From Eremophila alpestris peregrina (lineage: Eukaryota > Chordata > Aves > Passeriformes > Alaudidae), in NCBI GenBank assembly GCA_009792885.1, contig WMCF01000025.1, positions 9,326,123-9,390,122 of the forward strand: DNA of 64,000 bases, written 5' to 3'. Shown one piece after another: positions 51,166 through 64,000 of the stretch. The notes under the pieces are model-generated. The model was given only the letters and a program-made list of their open reading frames with translations. It was not told the DNA's origin and did not search any database. Position numbers and translations under genes: made by a program. How positions within the stretch are numbered: the first letter of the stretch is position 1; every line of letters begins with the position of its first letter.

Positions 51166-54100
51166 AGGCATCTGTGGGATTCCTCTGTTATCCTTGCTAA
51201 AATGTCAGATTTTTTTCCATGTATTTTTTTCCCTGACAGTAAAACAAATAGAAAAAATTATAAAATAGAATTTTGTGGAAGAGTTCATAATTAACTTGGT
51301 AAAGGCAAGAGAATCAGAAATCAGTTACTCATTGTCATTATTACCAAGTGAAAACATTTCTTTCTACCATCTGCAGGATCTGTGCTAATTTTGTACTGTG
51401 CTCCTCTCTATTTATATTTATTAGAAAAGTGTTAACATTTAATTATTTTAAAATAGAAGGCTTTTCTTTTTTCCCATTAACAGGTGCTACTGTGGAAACT
51501 GGCAGCACAGTGCTGGGGTAAAAAGATGGCTAAATTAAGTGTGCTGCATTCAGCTTACACCTATTTCATTTACAGACTTACATTGTGATTCAGCTTCTCC
51601 TTGAGTTTCTGGAAATTACCAGAGGCTGTAGGCCATGCCAACAACTCTTTTTCTATCAGAGTATTTCACTTTTGCACAAATGTATATATTCATGGGTATA
51701 CCTAGTTTCATCTATGTTCTTCTAGTAAAAACCTGTAACTGTGGAAGTGTTTCTGTAAGAACAATCACTCCATATCTTAGGAACTATTTCCTGGACATTA
51801 AGACCATTTAATTTCATAACAGCCAGGCAGCACATTTCCCTCATGCTCCCTTCTTCATGGGAGCATGCACAGAAGCCATTTCCTTGGCATGAGAGAGCCT
51901 TGAAGCTCTGCCACTTTGCTAATAAGGTTAAGTTTGTGCAGTCCACAAAATTTGAGCATGGTAAGGCTTTCCAGTATTAGCCCAAGACCTCTGCTGCTGA
52001 GGAGGAGAAGGAGGAGATAGAGGAAAAAGTGAAAAAAACTCTCTTTTGGAGAGATTATGGCAGAAGGAAATCTCTGGAAAAGAGGACAAGCCACAAATAG
52101 TGCTGAAGGCAATCCTGACAATCAAGGAGCTACTGGGCTAGAAAGCTGGTCTGCAGCTTTAAATACCCTTCCAAAACCAGTCTAGAGATTGCCAGAAATT
52201 GAAGTTATAATCTGCTTAGAGAAGAGCAACAAGAAGGAAGAGAACGTGCATGTTAGAGGAAGAAACTAATGTCAGAACTTCTGCTCAGCTGGGCAAGTGC
52301 TTCATGGCACTTGGGGCAGGCAATGAATGCTTCACTTCTGCCAGACAAATGGAGCTGCTGCAGAACCTCCCCAGGCCATATTTCTTCCCTTGCAGCTGGG
52401 TGCCTACTCAGAGTGATTCACACCTTCATCTTGCCAGATTTCTGGGCAGGTCATTTACACTTGATAGGCTCAGTTCCCCACCTGTACAACAGAGATAATG
52501 ATACTTCCCCATCTAAGAGAAGTGCTCTGAGGACAAATGTGGATGACTATTTAGGGGCAGCCATGTCAGAGCCTGTGTGAATTCCTAAGGCATGAACTTT
52601 GTGTCCTCGCTGGGAGTAACAAACAGGAGCAGCTTTTATATAGACAGGATGCACAATGAACATGAGATAGAAAGGCTCAAGGTATTATGTTTACTCCCAA
52701 AACAGACATTTGTTACTATTTTCTCTGCATTTACTCAAGGCTGTGGAGCCCATTCTGAAAAAATTACCTTTCTGCACCTCAGCTCAGGAAGGCTGATGGA
52801 AAGCATGAGGAACTTCTTATTTTTCCTTGTGCTGCCACCAAGTCAAATCTTACCAAGGGAGCTGCTGTAGGAGCTACCTTTCATTCCCCAGAAAGGACAG
52901 AAATAAGAAATTCAGCTGGGATAGCTGTCACACTGCAAGACTTTACCAAAAAAAAAAAAGAGAAAAAAAAAGCAAAGGAGAACTGATTCAGATGCACAAC
53001 TTTAGCCTGTTTCCTAAGAGATGCAAGATGAGAGCTGCAGCTATGAGCCTTGCTTTGGAAGGAAGCTTTGCAGAACACTACCACAAACACGTTTGCATTT
53101 TGAAAGCAAGGGCCAGTGATCTGCATTCTGAAAGGCACAAAACATGGTCAGGGCAAGCAGTGGCCTTCTGGGATGTACTGGCTATTAAAAACAAACAAAT
53201 AACTGCAATACATAAACAGGCTCAGGAATAAAATCTTGAAATGCCACTGACTTTGATCCCATTCCTCTGGGTCACCATTTTGGTCTTCTCCCCTTTCATA
53301 CACATCCAGCTCCTGATGCTCACTATCCTTGGGAGCTGCACCTACCTGTGCAAAGGCAGGTTACTGCCTACCACTGATGGTCAGTACCTACTCCCCCTGG
53401 CAATAACACTTTGAGGGCATATTAGAAAACAAACATCCTTTCTTTCTGTGGGAATTTGGGAAAATTTAACAGCATACCGAGCAATGGAACCATTGTAAAC
53501 TGTAGCCCAGTATATTTTCTTTAAATGACCTAATGACATTATGTGTTCCATCTACAGATGGCATGGCAAGTGCCACGGTGACTGCTGAGGTTTGTTAGCA
53601 GTTTGCCACTTACTACTCAGAATAAATAGGCAGAATGTTCCCTGGAGGCAAGACACTGACAACATAACCAAGAGACAAACGAGTATGTTGCATCTGAAGC
53701 AGTGGTTACACTTTATTAGATCTGTCAGTAATTCTGTCACTCTACAGGAGGCACAATCTGAGCTCATGTAACCTGTATCTCTGCCCCATTAATCTTGACT
53801 AACAAGTAGGAGGTGATAACTGTCGTAACTAAGAAACAAAATTAAATATAAAAAAAAAATCTATATTCAATGAACACCATTCAGTTTATTCAAACACCCT
53901 CAAGGAAGGAATCTGGACCCAACCAAAGGATGATAATTTTATCAATTTATACCCTAAATGAGGCCTGATGTACAAGAGTAAATAATTTCTGCAGAAACAC
54001 AGAAAACATGTACTCTGATGGTTCTGTGACCGAAGTAAGAAATGTTCTTACATATTTTAGTAGGAAAATCATAATGAAAATACCAGCATTGAAAACAGGA

Positions 54101-54959
54101 TAATGAAAATATTTTTAATTTATAGTGTTAAATAATCCCCAAATAGAATGAAATCACAAAGTGAAAAATGAAAAAAAAAAAAACCCTCTACCTTGCTTAA
54201 TAAAAACATATTAAATATGCTAGCTTAAGGGCAAGGTGAAGAAAAACTCCAAGCATTTCATATCAGTCCTGTTAGACAGCATTCCTGTATTCCTAAACAC
54301 CACCATCCCTCCCCTCTCTCTCAAATTTCATAAAGAAAAAAATCCACACGATCTCAAAAAGACCAGATCCTCCTATATCAACAAAAGAAACAAAGTACCA
54401 CAACCTGCATGCTCTGTGTAAAACACATCACACAGCATACTATCACATTTCAGATAAAAGGCTTCAGAAGATGGGATCCCCCTCTCCAACACAGTATTCC
54501 ACTTTCCTATCAGAACCCTGAGAAAGGCAGAAAACCCCCAAACAAATCCTCCTTCTCACAACATCACTACATAGGATATCAAAGCAATGAGTAACAGTTT
54601 GCAAGTCAATTCGGTAAAATATGGCTCCTGCCTGGCCAGCCCTTTGCCAGACAGGAGGGAGAGGATTCCCACCACAGCATATCCATGTGTGGAGCACATC
54701 TCCTGCAAGAGCACTCACAGCTAACCAAGAACAAAGTGAATCAGCAACGACAGGCATAAACCATACTTACATCTCCAAACTGCATGATATTGAAAGCCAT
54801 TCATACATTACATCAATCCCAAGGGCTTGAAAGCTTTTTGTTATGGCAAATAAGAGGGTAATGAAATAGTTACTGATGGAGCAAATGGCAATGTGGCACA
54901 GAACTGTGCTTGCAAGACTGACAGAGAGTCTGAACAAAAAAATATAGAAAAATTCAAAC

Positions 54960-55173
54960 CTGTGACCAGTTCTCTGATTTCCAAATCTGTAGTCTTGCGG
55001 AGTAACCGTACTAATGCTGGGATACCACCACAGTTTTTCAGAGCTATTTTGTTGTCATCATTTGCCTTCCCATATACCAAGTTTCTCAAAGCTCCACAGG
55101 CACTACGGTGGACTTCTGTCATCCGATGGTCCAATAGGTCCACCAGTAATTGTATTCCACCTTGTCTTCTTAT
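54960..55173 (-). CDS. CTNND2: CTNND2 (delta-catenin) internal coding exon A, armadillo-repeat region
   Basis: Delta-catenin binds the juxtamembrane tail of classical cadherins at adherens junctions and synapses and affects dendrite and spine shape through Rho GTPases (family knowledge). Read on the minus strand, this exon starts after a TTTCAG acceptor with IRRQGGIQLLVDLLDHRM and continues through RSACGALRNLVYGK and GGIPALVRLLRK to ELVT plus one base of the next Gly codon. These are helices of early armadillo repeats, and the wording fits CTNND2 better, as I remember them, than CTNND1, ARVCF or PKP4. Length is 214 nt: 71 codons plus 1, so it ends in phase 1. The donor is ACAG|GTTTGA, which lacks the usual GTRAGT consensus. 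The frame runs open into the intron for some 40 codons beyond the donor, but that tail has no armadillo character. It joins exon B through a split Gly codon. Confidence 0.97.
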
Positions 55174-58100
55174 CTGAAACAGGCCAAAGTGATAATGAAC
55201 AGTTAGGCAATGAACACCAGTGTTAATAAATGCTGTCCAACATAATTAAGCTGTGTTTTAAGTCCAGCAAAAGTGTGCTGGAAACCACAGAGCTGCTACA
55301 TTTCACTGCTTTGATTCCTAATATTACTCTTTCCAGTAGCAACATAATTGAATATAAAAATGGTTTGTAAAGTGACAAACCAGAACCTCTATAAAAGCAG
55401 CCAAAGTTAGTCAAGAGTGTTGCCTCATCAAGGTTTCTCATAGTTCATCCAGGTTTGCCTTGGCAAGGGGTTTCTCCTGTGCTGTAGAGACATCATCTCC
55501 TTCTGAGTGTAACACATCACAAGCTAGAAAAAAGCCCCACAAGGCTACAGCAAAGAAAAAAAAAACACTTAATGTCATAAAGCTTTTAGGAGTCCTGCCT
55601 TTACATTTAATTACTGGGAATGGGAACAGCTACTGTAGTCTCAGTTAGGACATCAACTAAACTGGGATGAGCAAAGATGAAAGGAAAAGGAGGAAATCAC
55701 CAGAAATACAAAGATAAGGATGGGAAATAAATCGTGGTAAACTTGTTCTAACAATATTGAGGGAGACCCTTAAGTGATGCAGGAACAGAAATCTTATGTG
55801 TACCCAAGGCAGCCTACAAAATAAATTTCTAATGTGATATCTCACATGTAAAAAATTCTTTAAAACCCACAAATATATTGGAGACAAATGATAAGGAAGG
55901 TCAGCCACAATTTATTATGAAATCCATTTCAAACAAATACATCTTTTTTGTTCTGTGGCACTACTTCTTCCTCAAAGAGTAATCAGTCTTGGATCTAATT
56001 TAAAAAAAACCACACAGATTCGTAACTAAGATCCGAGGAGTTCAATGCTTTAGCTTTAAGCAAGTTATTCAGACATCTCTGAAAAAGTCAAGAAGTTTCC
56101 CCATGGGTGTAAGCTGCCAAAATGAGCTTGGCACTGATGAGTATCCAAATCCTGTGCGCAATTCTGGGCCCCTCCCTGCAAGCAAGACATGGAGGTGCTG
56201 GAGTAGATCCAGAGAAGGGCAAGGGAGGTCCTGAAGGGTCTGGGGCACAAGTCCCGTGAGGAGCAGCTGAGGGAGCTGGAGTCATGTAGCCTGGAGAAAA
56301 GGAGGCTCAGGAGTGATCTTATCACTCTGCAACTGAAAGGAGTCTGTAGCTATGTGGAGGTTGGTCTCTTCTTCCAAGTAACAAGTGGTAGGACAAGAGG
56401 AAATGGCCTCATGTTATGTTAGGGGATGTTTAGGTTGGGTATTATGAAAGAATTCTTCACCAAAAAGGTTATCAAGCACTGGAATGGGTTGCCCAGGGAA
56501 ATGGTGGAGTCACCATCCCTGAAGGTATTTAGAAGTTGTGCAGATGTGGCACTTAGTGGTAGAATTTGCAGTGCTGACTTAATGGTTGGACTAAATAATC
56601 TTGATTGGTTCCAACTTAAATGATTATGTGAATCTATGATTCGCTTCAAATAAAGACTGAAAAGTGATTCAGGCTTTAGGTTCCAAAACTGAGCTATATG
56701 AAATTACTCACTGCTAAACCAGAAGTTCTCCCTTTCTTCTTCACGTTTCTCTGGCATATTCTTAATTTTTTTAATAACAGCAAAACCAAAACATACAACA
56801 GCTGTGTTATCAAAAAGCATATACACCATGATACAGTGTTAAATTAAGATGCTTTAATATCTATACAGTTACCACACAGCCTTGGTCTACATGCCAAAGT
56901 GATAAGTCTTTAAACGAGGATATTTGTCCTTAAATAGGCATTTTATCAGTACTCATGTGCAACTTTCTGAGCAATATGCAGGTAACCTCAAAGACCACAG
57001 AAGCTGGCACTACATGATGCATGAAGAGATGAAGGGACATTGGTAAAATTCCAACCAGAAAAGCTCACCAATCTTTTTGAGGGTTTATGCTTCTGCTTCT
57101 CAGAGAAACCATGACATCTTTCAGTTTAGATATGAGAAAAGCAGGTAAAAGAGAAAAGGTGCTGCAAAATATCTCAATGGTCAAATATTTTTTATGTGAA
57201 CAGGATGACTTGCAATTAAATAATTAGCTCATTTCTGAGCCAGAAAAAAATTTACCAAGTTTATCTGGGAGCAGTGGTGGGTGAAGCTTGCTTGTTTTGT
57301 CTGCTTGGGTTTACAATCCATTACCATTTAACCTTCATCTAAAAATACATTTGCTTCCCCTACTAACCAGATTTTCAAAACCAAGCATGCTACATGAAGA
57401 GCCACCTACATGACGAAACAGATGACATTTACTAAACAGACTAGGAACAAAAATTTATGCATCAGTTCTACAAAAGGTGAATCAACCACTGAGCTTCACA
57501 CTTCAACCTTGGAAAAGAAACAAGATCTGATAGAAGAAAGAATACAGTTAAAAAATATATGAGTTGCCTGGTGTGATGAGTAATATCAGGAACGACAGAA
57601 TGAAAACATGCCTGCTGATCTTTGTGAAATATATTTTTAAAGCACAATATGTTGAATGAATATTTTAATTGCTTTGCTGCTAAAAAAAAAAAAAAGGAGT
57701 AAGAATGAGAAAAAGTATTACTTTGTAGAGAAAATTATTCTGTGTGCTACAATTCAGCTAAAGACTCTGAGGGCTCTGTCTCCATTCAGAGATACTCTGT
57801 GCCTATGCTGTTTCCCCACTCTTTCCCTTGCACACAACCAAGTGGCATCTCATGCTCCTCAGCAGTTTATTCTGTGGATGCTCTCAGGTGATAGGTTTTG
57901 CTATCTTCTGCTCATTTCTAAAGGGAAATGTCTGGTTCTGCTACACTGAAACAACATTCCTGAGCTGCACCTTCCTTTCCAGTCATGGTAGCTGACAGCA
58001 CACTAGTATTCAGCTCATGCAGCTCCTCCTCTCCCAGGAACCTGAAGCCAGCAGCAGACTGAAGTGATTCAAAGATAGTTTCTTAAAAGCAAAGGCATTA

Positions 58101-61100
58101 AATATTAATCTAAAATGCATTTCTGTCAGAAAAAGAAAAAGGGTAATACAACAGATATGGAACAGATGTTACATAACACTTTACATAACTTGACAAAATT
58201 TCTTAAATTTTACTGAAGAAATAACCTATTCTTACCTGATAAATACAAGATTTATTTTAAAAACTTTCTTTGCATTTCCAAGCTCAGATATTTGGCAGTG
58301 TAACTGTGTCATTCAGGGAGAGATGGAGCTGATTGTACAAAACTAGGAGCTCAGTTTCTGATGCTGTTTTTTTATCTGGACTACTGTCACGCTTTGCTGG
58401 CTTTGTTTTTTGGTTGTTTTTTTTTTACAACAGGCCTTTACTCACCACAAGTCTCACGCCATCTTCGTGCTTCTATCAAATATCCATGCAGATGTTTAAA
58501 AATATACCCTCCAACAGGTTTAACTATGCCTGACAAATTGTGACACTGTGATGGATGTTACCAGGATCTATTTAAATGTGTGGAAATAGAGGCAAAGGAA
58601 AAAAATTATTTGTTCAAGTCCTTTAGGGAGCTAAGAGCCACAGCCTGGAGGACATTTCTGACCTAGTCCCCTGGGGCAGATCTCAGCTAAGTTAGTCACA
58701 GCTCCAGTGAATTCAGCAGTGCTACTGCCAAATGGCTTTGCCAAGAACACCGTGATAGATGGATAAGCAGCAATTTGCACCAATGGTGCATCAAATCCCA
58801 AACCCCAGTTTGATACTTCTGTCTCTTTCCTAGCGTAAGATGAAGAAAACATTTCTTACTGTAGTATTTAATGACATATCAGTGGCTGCTGCCTTGTTAC
58901 ATCTAGGAGGGAAAGAAAATAGAGTATGTCAGGGTCTGTTTGCCTACTAAAAACAAAGAGTGGAGTACCAGTTTGTCAGGAGATACAGAGGACCAACTCT
59001 ATTCTCACACAGACCAGCCCCAAGTCGCCACTTCTGAACTCAAAAGAATGACCTTCAACTCTCCAGCACAACTGAGTATGCCCAGTTGCATCAGCCCATG
59101 TCTTGAATGTATTGTCCCTTTTTTACACCATCTTTTCTCAAAAATAAAAGAAGAGGATCTGAGGATAAGAATTAACAATATTAACAATGTTGGGTGAATT
59201 TGTGTCGCGTTGTTTCTCATTACTCTCTTATTTCATACAAACTGTTAATTTCTGTGAGTTATTTTCCTTCCTTTTTCTCACTGGAAATATTTTGTGTATG
59301 TCTTTGGAAGACACTGTTAGAGAGCTGTTACATACAGAGCTGTCATTAGGAATCTATTCCAATCAAAGTGAAAACTGAAAGAACAGAAATTACATAAATT
59401 TTGGAAAAAAATTATTTCCGTGGAAGAATGCACAGAGCGGCTTTCATCTGAGGAATCACGTTTTCTCTTACCAGGATATTTTCAAACTTTCTGTTGAAGT
59501 TGGCTCTCTGCCATTTATGTCACTGTCTACTTGCTGGCCAGAAGCACCTGACCAGCCTCATTGATACCACAACAAAGGCAGACAGGATAGGAAAAGGTGC
59601 CAGATTCTCTAGTACACAGATTGATAAAAGTGCACTCATGTCAGCTTGATGACAGTCTTTTCCTCTGGCAGATGATGAAGTTTTTTAGCATTAAATTTGA
59701 GAATATGTATTCATATCCACACTATGAAAATAAAATTTAGACTCAAGAAGGGGTTCAGGCCCTTGCTGGAGGCAGTGAAGATGTTATGTTATGTTCCTAA
59801 TAAGGACAGCTTCTATGCCTCATGCCAAAAGCCTATGAGAAATTTATTTATCTGTTTCAAGGCTTATCTTTGACTCAGTGGTGTTTACCACAACAGTGGA
59901 CTGTCAGACACTCAATCTACCAGGAGTTACACATGACCAGCCTGAAGCATATGTGCTGGTAAAACAAGTCAATAAGACATCAATAATAGGTCTGAAACTA
60001 TATCTATATATCTATACATATTTACCTATACTTTGCTACTGTAAGATTTTAGCATATGAATTCCTTATAGCTTGCTTTCCTAATTCAATGCAACAGATTG
60101 GCTGGATGTGTGGAAGGAAATGAGATGCAGGATGTGAAGGGTACGTAGATACTGGAATGTACAGACACTTGTTCTGTGAGGACATCTGCTCAATGGCTGT
60201 CCAGAGACAAGACAGGAAAAGTCTAAACCACACTGGTGTACACAAACTCTGCAGAGCAGGAGACAATACCAAAGATCAGGTCTGGGAGGTCACTGCTCGA
60301 TGGGCTGCTGAAGGAACCGCTTCAAGGCTTAGAGAGGTTCAGCCTGAGCTTCGTTGGCTCCTAAAGTGGGCACAGAGGGATGAACATTGGAAAGGTCCAG
60401 TGGTAGAGAGCCAGGGATTGTGGCAGTGTGCCAGACTCACAGGATGTTTAGTAGAAGGGAAAGACAGGAAAAGGGAGACATTCCCAATGCATGGGGCAGA
60501 AACAACAGGAGGAAATAGAGAAGGGCATGATGAAAGAGATTGGTCATCTGTAAATAAGTTTTGCTTCAACATGCTTGTCTGGCCACACCCCTCATTTTAT
60601 CACTGCACCCTGTTTTATCTGCTAATTAATCTTAATTGCTAAGAATGGCATAACACTAGTGAACCTTTAGCTGGCATTGTTGAGGAGAAGAGCAGGAGAT
60701 GTGGGAAAGAGCTATCAGAGACACTGTGGGTCTCAGGGATAGATACTGGTGAGACCAGAGGGAACAAAATATAGGTGAGTGACCTCTCTTCATTTCAAGC
60801 TATGAGAAATCTGGTCCTGGAACCTTGGTATTGCTTAAGGCTTTGCAACAGCAGAAGAAAAGTTAAAGCAAATAGATATTATCTCTTTTGCCTCTCACTA
60901 GGGTTTTGAACCCTATTTTGAAATATATTCTGTGAAACCTGTGGAGTGAAAATTATTCTGTTCCTCCCAGCAACAAAGAAAAGAAGCAAAACCCTTTCTT
61001 TCAATCACTGCATAATGGAAATTGCCTCTTTCATCCCTTGGAAGGCTACAAAAATAAGAGCTAGAGATACAAAAAGAAAGAAAAGTAAAGCTTCAAGTTT

Positions 61101-64000
61101 TAAACAGTTTAGCCGAAGACTGTTAGATAATGAAGTATTCCAAACCAGCCTAAAAATACTTTTGTGACAGAAACCAAAACACCCTTCCTCTTCTATTTAT
61201 ACTCAGCAAGTGGGTATCCGAGATATTGTTCACATTGTGCCAGTAGGTATAACTGAAACATCCTTTTCTGCATTTAATTCTGAGTACCCTGCCTCACAAA
61301 GTAAGATATAATGGAAACAGAAGAGAAGTAGGAATAGGTAAAAAAACCTGTTAGACTGACAGAGTGATAAAGTGTGCTGCTAAAATAACACAATCTCCTC
61401 TTCCCAGTAAGACATTAAGTGTTCCACTATTAACAGCTCCACATTCCTAATTCAAAGATTAATTCATGGTTAGGTGCTTACTTTCCACATTTGTCTTGAT
61501 AATCACTACTGAGCAACTCTATATCCAAAGGAGGTAAAGGAAATCTAACAACAATCAATCCTTTCTACACATCAGAGATATTAATTGACATAACACACTG
61601 CATCATCTGCCACTTATTCTGTGACATTTCTGCTATTAAGAAAGTGTGTTTTAATATATCAAAATACGCATATTTAAACACATGGAATTATTTTTAATGC
61701 CACTGTTACATGTAGAACACAACTAAAAAATAACTGGCTGCTAGCATAGCTGATGTTATGTATCCAATAAACACCAAATTAAAAGGACAATTCAATTTAA
61801 GTCTGCCTCTGGAAATAATTAGTAAGAATTGGTTTTACTGTCTTTAGAAACTGGTTTTCCAACCAGCAGGGCAAGCACTAACTGCTTCACATGTGAATGG
61901 ACTTTGAGCAACTCCGTTCCACCAGTGCTGGAAGAAGCTTGGTGAGCCAAACCAAATTCCCATGAAGTTTTAAATGGTGGCAAGACATGCAGTGTTTGTG
62001 AGGCACCCTTTGACTCCAGCCACCCTGTTCTTCTCAGACTCACTGTGTGAGCAGCCTGGTGTGCCCACACAGACCAGGGGCACTGCAGCAAAGGCCAGAA
62101 TGGCCACACAGCAACTTGACTGCACTGACTGTTTATACCCCAGTATCCATGAAATTATTGTATTTCTTCATGTTTTTACTGCAGTTACAAATTCTCTCAG
62201 CTATTTTTCTTTGCCTTGTTTACATTACTAAAATTACTTTCATCCAAGAGGAAAAGAACTACACTAATTTTTGGAGAAGGGTTTGGAAGATGAGCAGCCC
62301 CACTGCTAGCCAGTTTCAGAGGGCTGATTCCTAGAACTTGAAATGGATGTGAAGGGGAGAAAACAACTCATCAGAACAGAATATGGGAATATTATTTAGT
62401 GCAGCACATCTTGTGAGACAAATACACTGGTTCAAACTTTATGTCCTCTCCATTATTTCTTCTGATATGCCTATGGAACAGCAGGTAGACAATGCAAAAT
62501 CTGTACATTGCAAATGCACATGAGATTTATTACAGACAAATTTACCTGTAACATCATAGGGTAATTTAGCCTCATTAGTGAAGTAATTTGCTACAGGTTT
62601 AAAAAAGTGCCGAGCAATTTTAGCTGAAAATAGAGCAGAATGTTATGCAAATTGCTGCATTAACTCCAAAGTCTAATTTGTTTAAGGAATCTAAATCAGG
62701 ATTTGGATGTAGGTCCCATTTAAGAATGGCTTTCTCATTAGGCTTTTTTGGATCAGATACAAAGGTAACATAAAGCTGTGAACAGGCATAATGTAAATAA
62801 ATTCAACTACCAGTATATACACAATGCTCTGCCTCAAGATAGATAAGAATTGTTTTCTCTGTGCTAAACTGCACTGTGTGGAGAAGGATGGGGATCTTTC
62901 TTTCTGTGTCTGTAGAAACCAGGTGGGTGTTTGGTGGAAAGGTTGTGTGACGTGAGGATGCAAAGCATGGGGTCAGTATTCAGGAGCTTTTTTTTACAGG
63001 AGTGGGTATCTTATTTCTGTTACTGAGTACAGATTTGTTTTCCCATGTGTCTCTTATTTGACCTCTTTAGATCTTGGGATCTATGTGTGGGGTTGACAGA
63101 GGGTCAAAACTATTTTCTGAACAGGAGGAGATTCAAAATCATGTTCTAAAATTGCCCTGAGAAGGTAAGAATAAATGAGCTGCTTTTTTAGTCAGTAAGC
63201 CTTAATGTATTCTGCTCTGTGACATATTTTGTTTTTCATGCTTGGTAGCAAGGCTATACCCATTATAAATCAAAGTTTTTGTGTGATTTTAGATTTTACA
63301 AAAAAAAAAAAAAATCTTGGGTAGGCATGAGTTACCTGTAATTGTAAAGCACTTTACCCTAATACTTTCAGAAACACTGCATGTGAAAGACAACACAAGT
63401 ATCCTACTCTTATCATGAAGGACTAGTGGGATCTTCCAAATAATGCTTTTAACTGCAAGCACAGAGATGACCTTAAGTGCTTGCCTGACTGCAAAGGCAT
63501 CAGAAAAGCAATTTGCAATCCCACTGTTAAAAGCAGTATCTCCTAAAATTAACAGCTTGGCACTGACCTACATTATGAACTGAGGAACACACAAAAATAT
63601 GATAAAATACACACATGCCAAAGCTCTCAGTAGGTATTGTAACTACTTGATATTGATTTGGGGTCTTTGTTTCTCAAAAAATGCACAATACTAAAGAAGG
63701 TTCAGCAGTGTGCACTTCATAGGCAGTGCAACAGCAATTTTAATTTAGGATGCAAAGACATTGGCATTACTCAACCAATCCACTGATTTACTACTGTCTG
63801 ACATTAAATCAAAAATGATGATTAACACCAAGGGTTAGGGTGATTCACTTTCTGGTATTTAAAAATACTTAGGTATCTATTTGAGAAGGAAGGTTTACAT
63901 TTATTATTGGTGAAACTAAAAACACTCTGGTATTCCTGTAACCTAGTGAAGTTTAACAAGATAAAGAAAACTCCAATTTTTTTTAATGTAAAGCGAAAGT
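55174..64000 (-). other. CTNND2: CTNND2 intron upstream of exon A (partial)
   Basis: At least 8.8 kb of intron before the TTTCAG acceptor of exon A. It contains one CR1 copy (56145-56642) and A-runs near 57680 and 63300. The preceding CTNND2 exon is not visible on the minus strand. A 161-codon plus-strand frame at 60157-60642 is unexplained. From 56.7 to 60.1 kb and 60.7 to 64 kb I see only unique AT-rich sequence. Confidence 0.85.
56145..56642 (+). mobile_element. CR1 LINE, 3' end fragment (about 500 bp)
   Basis: The copy runs from the ORF2 C-terminus (AGACATGGAGGTGCTGGAGT, GTAGCCTGGAGAAAAGGAGG, then AAAGAATTCTTCACCAAAAA and CAAGCACTGGAATGGGTTGC) through the 3' UTR (GATGGTTGGACT-like at 56583, TGGTTCCAACTTAAATGATT) to a tail ending GTGAATCTATGATTC. 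The plus-strand frame FFTKKVIKHWNGLPREMVES is recognisable ORF2 C-terminus. It is 5'-truncated and frame-broken, and antisense to CTNND2. The 3' UTR differs from the copies at 11.8 and 29.4 kb, indicating another CR1 subfamily. Confidence 0.92.

Larger units (their letters stand above)
38756..54959 (-). other. CTNND2: CTNND2 intron between exons A and B
   Basis: A 16,204-bp intron from the GTTTGA donor of exon A to the TTTGTAG acceptor of exon B. It contains the LTR-like block (about 45930-46660), a short CR1 tail (51092-51165), poly-A/T runs (for example 41000-41018 and 52949-52960) and otherwise unique AT-rich sequence. The longest open frame in the window (42827-43423, 198 codons, plus strand) lies here and resembles nothing I know. 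Confidence 0.88.

Noticed and set aside
52827..53231. 134-codon plus-strand open frame
   Set aside because: It spans poly-A runs giving a Lys stretch and shows no recognisable motif or splice context; best explained by chance.
54893..55226. Two plus-strand frames over exon A
   Set aside because: They are antisense shadows of the minus-strand exon, which has the unmistakable armadillo sequence.
63826..63842. Telomere-like GGGTTAGGG
   Set aside because: There is a single unit with no tandem array, expected by chance.
1..64000. CRISPR arrays, operons, phage, tRNA or rRNA genes
   Set aside because: No spaced repeats, no tRNA-like cloverleaf that I could recognise, and no rRNA sequence; the spliced exons and CR1 elements show this is vertebrate nuclear DNA.

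Overview
The window is vertebrate nuclear DNA, almost certainly from a bird and probably a songbird. The evidence is: long AT-rich introns with GT/AG splice sites; several decayed CR1 LINE fragments, some ending in the octamer-like ATTCTATG tails typical of avian CR1; and an LTR-like block at about 45.9-46.7 kb that resembles songbird endogenous retrovirus LTRs. The bird call is firm. The songbird call rests on my memory of that LTR family and is less certain. There is no prokaryotic gene, operon, CRISPR array or phage.

The window is an internal slice of one minus-strand gene, CTNND2 (delta-catenin, a p120-catenin family armadillo protein). Four coding exons are recognisable. In transcript order (high to low coordinate) they are exon A (54960-55173), B (38572-38755), C (9589-9706) and D (6326-6511). 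Their codons join without a break: A gives 71 codons plus 1 base, B gives 2 bases, 60 codons and 2 bases, C gives 1 base and 39 codons, and D gives 62 codons. Together they encode about 234 residues of the central armadillo-repeat domain, ending in a seven-lysine loop. The exon labels A-D are mine; the human exon numbers were not checked.

The rest is intron: at least 8.8 kb before exon A, 16.2 kb between A and B, 28.9 kb between B and C, 3.1 kb between C and D, and at least 6.3 kb after D. The introns hold CR1 fragments at about 11.8-12.05 kb (+), 21.8-22.3 kb (-), 24.7-25.8 kb (-), 29.4-29.7 kb (-), 51.1 kb (-) and 56.1-56.6 kb (+), the LTR-like block, a perfect 72-bp duplication near 8.2 kb, a 49-bp pure pyrimidine run near exon C, short low-complexity tracts, and an assembly gap at 19804-20015.

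I see no second gene and no undescribed system. Most open reading frames of 60-200 codons here look like chance frames in AT-rich intron. Those worth a look are the CTNND2 exons, the CR1 reverse-transcriptase remnants, and two unexplained frames listed as low-interest findings. The most useful leads concern splicing of exon D (frame-preserving, with a UGCAUG motif just downstream) and candidate conserved non-coding blocks.
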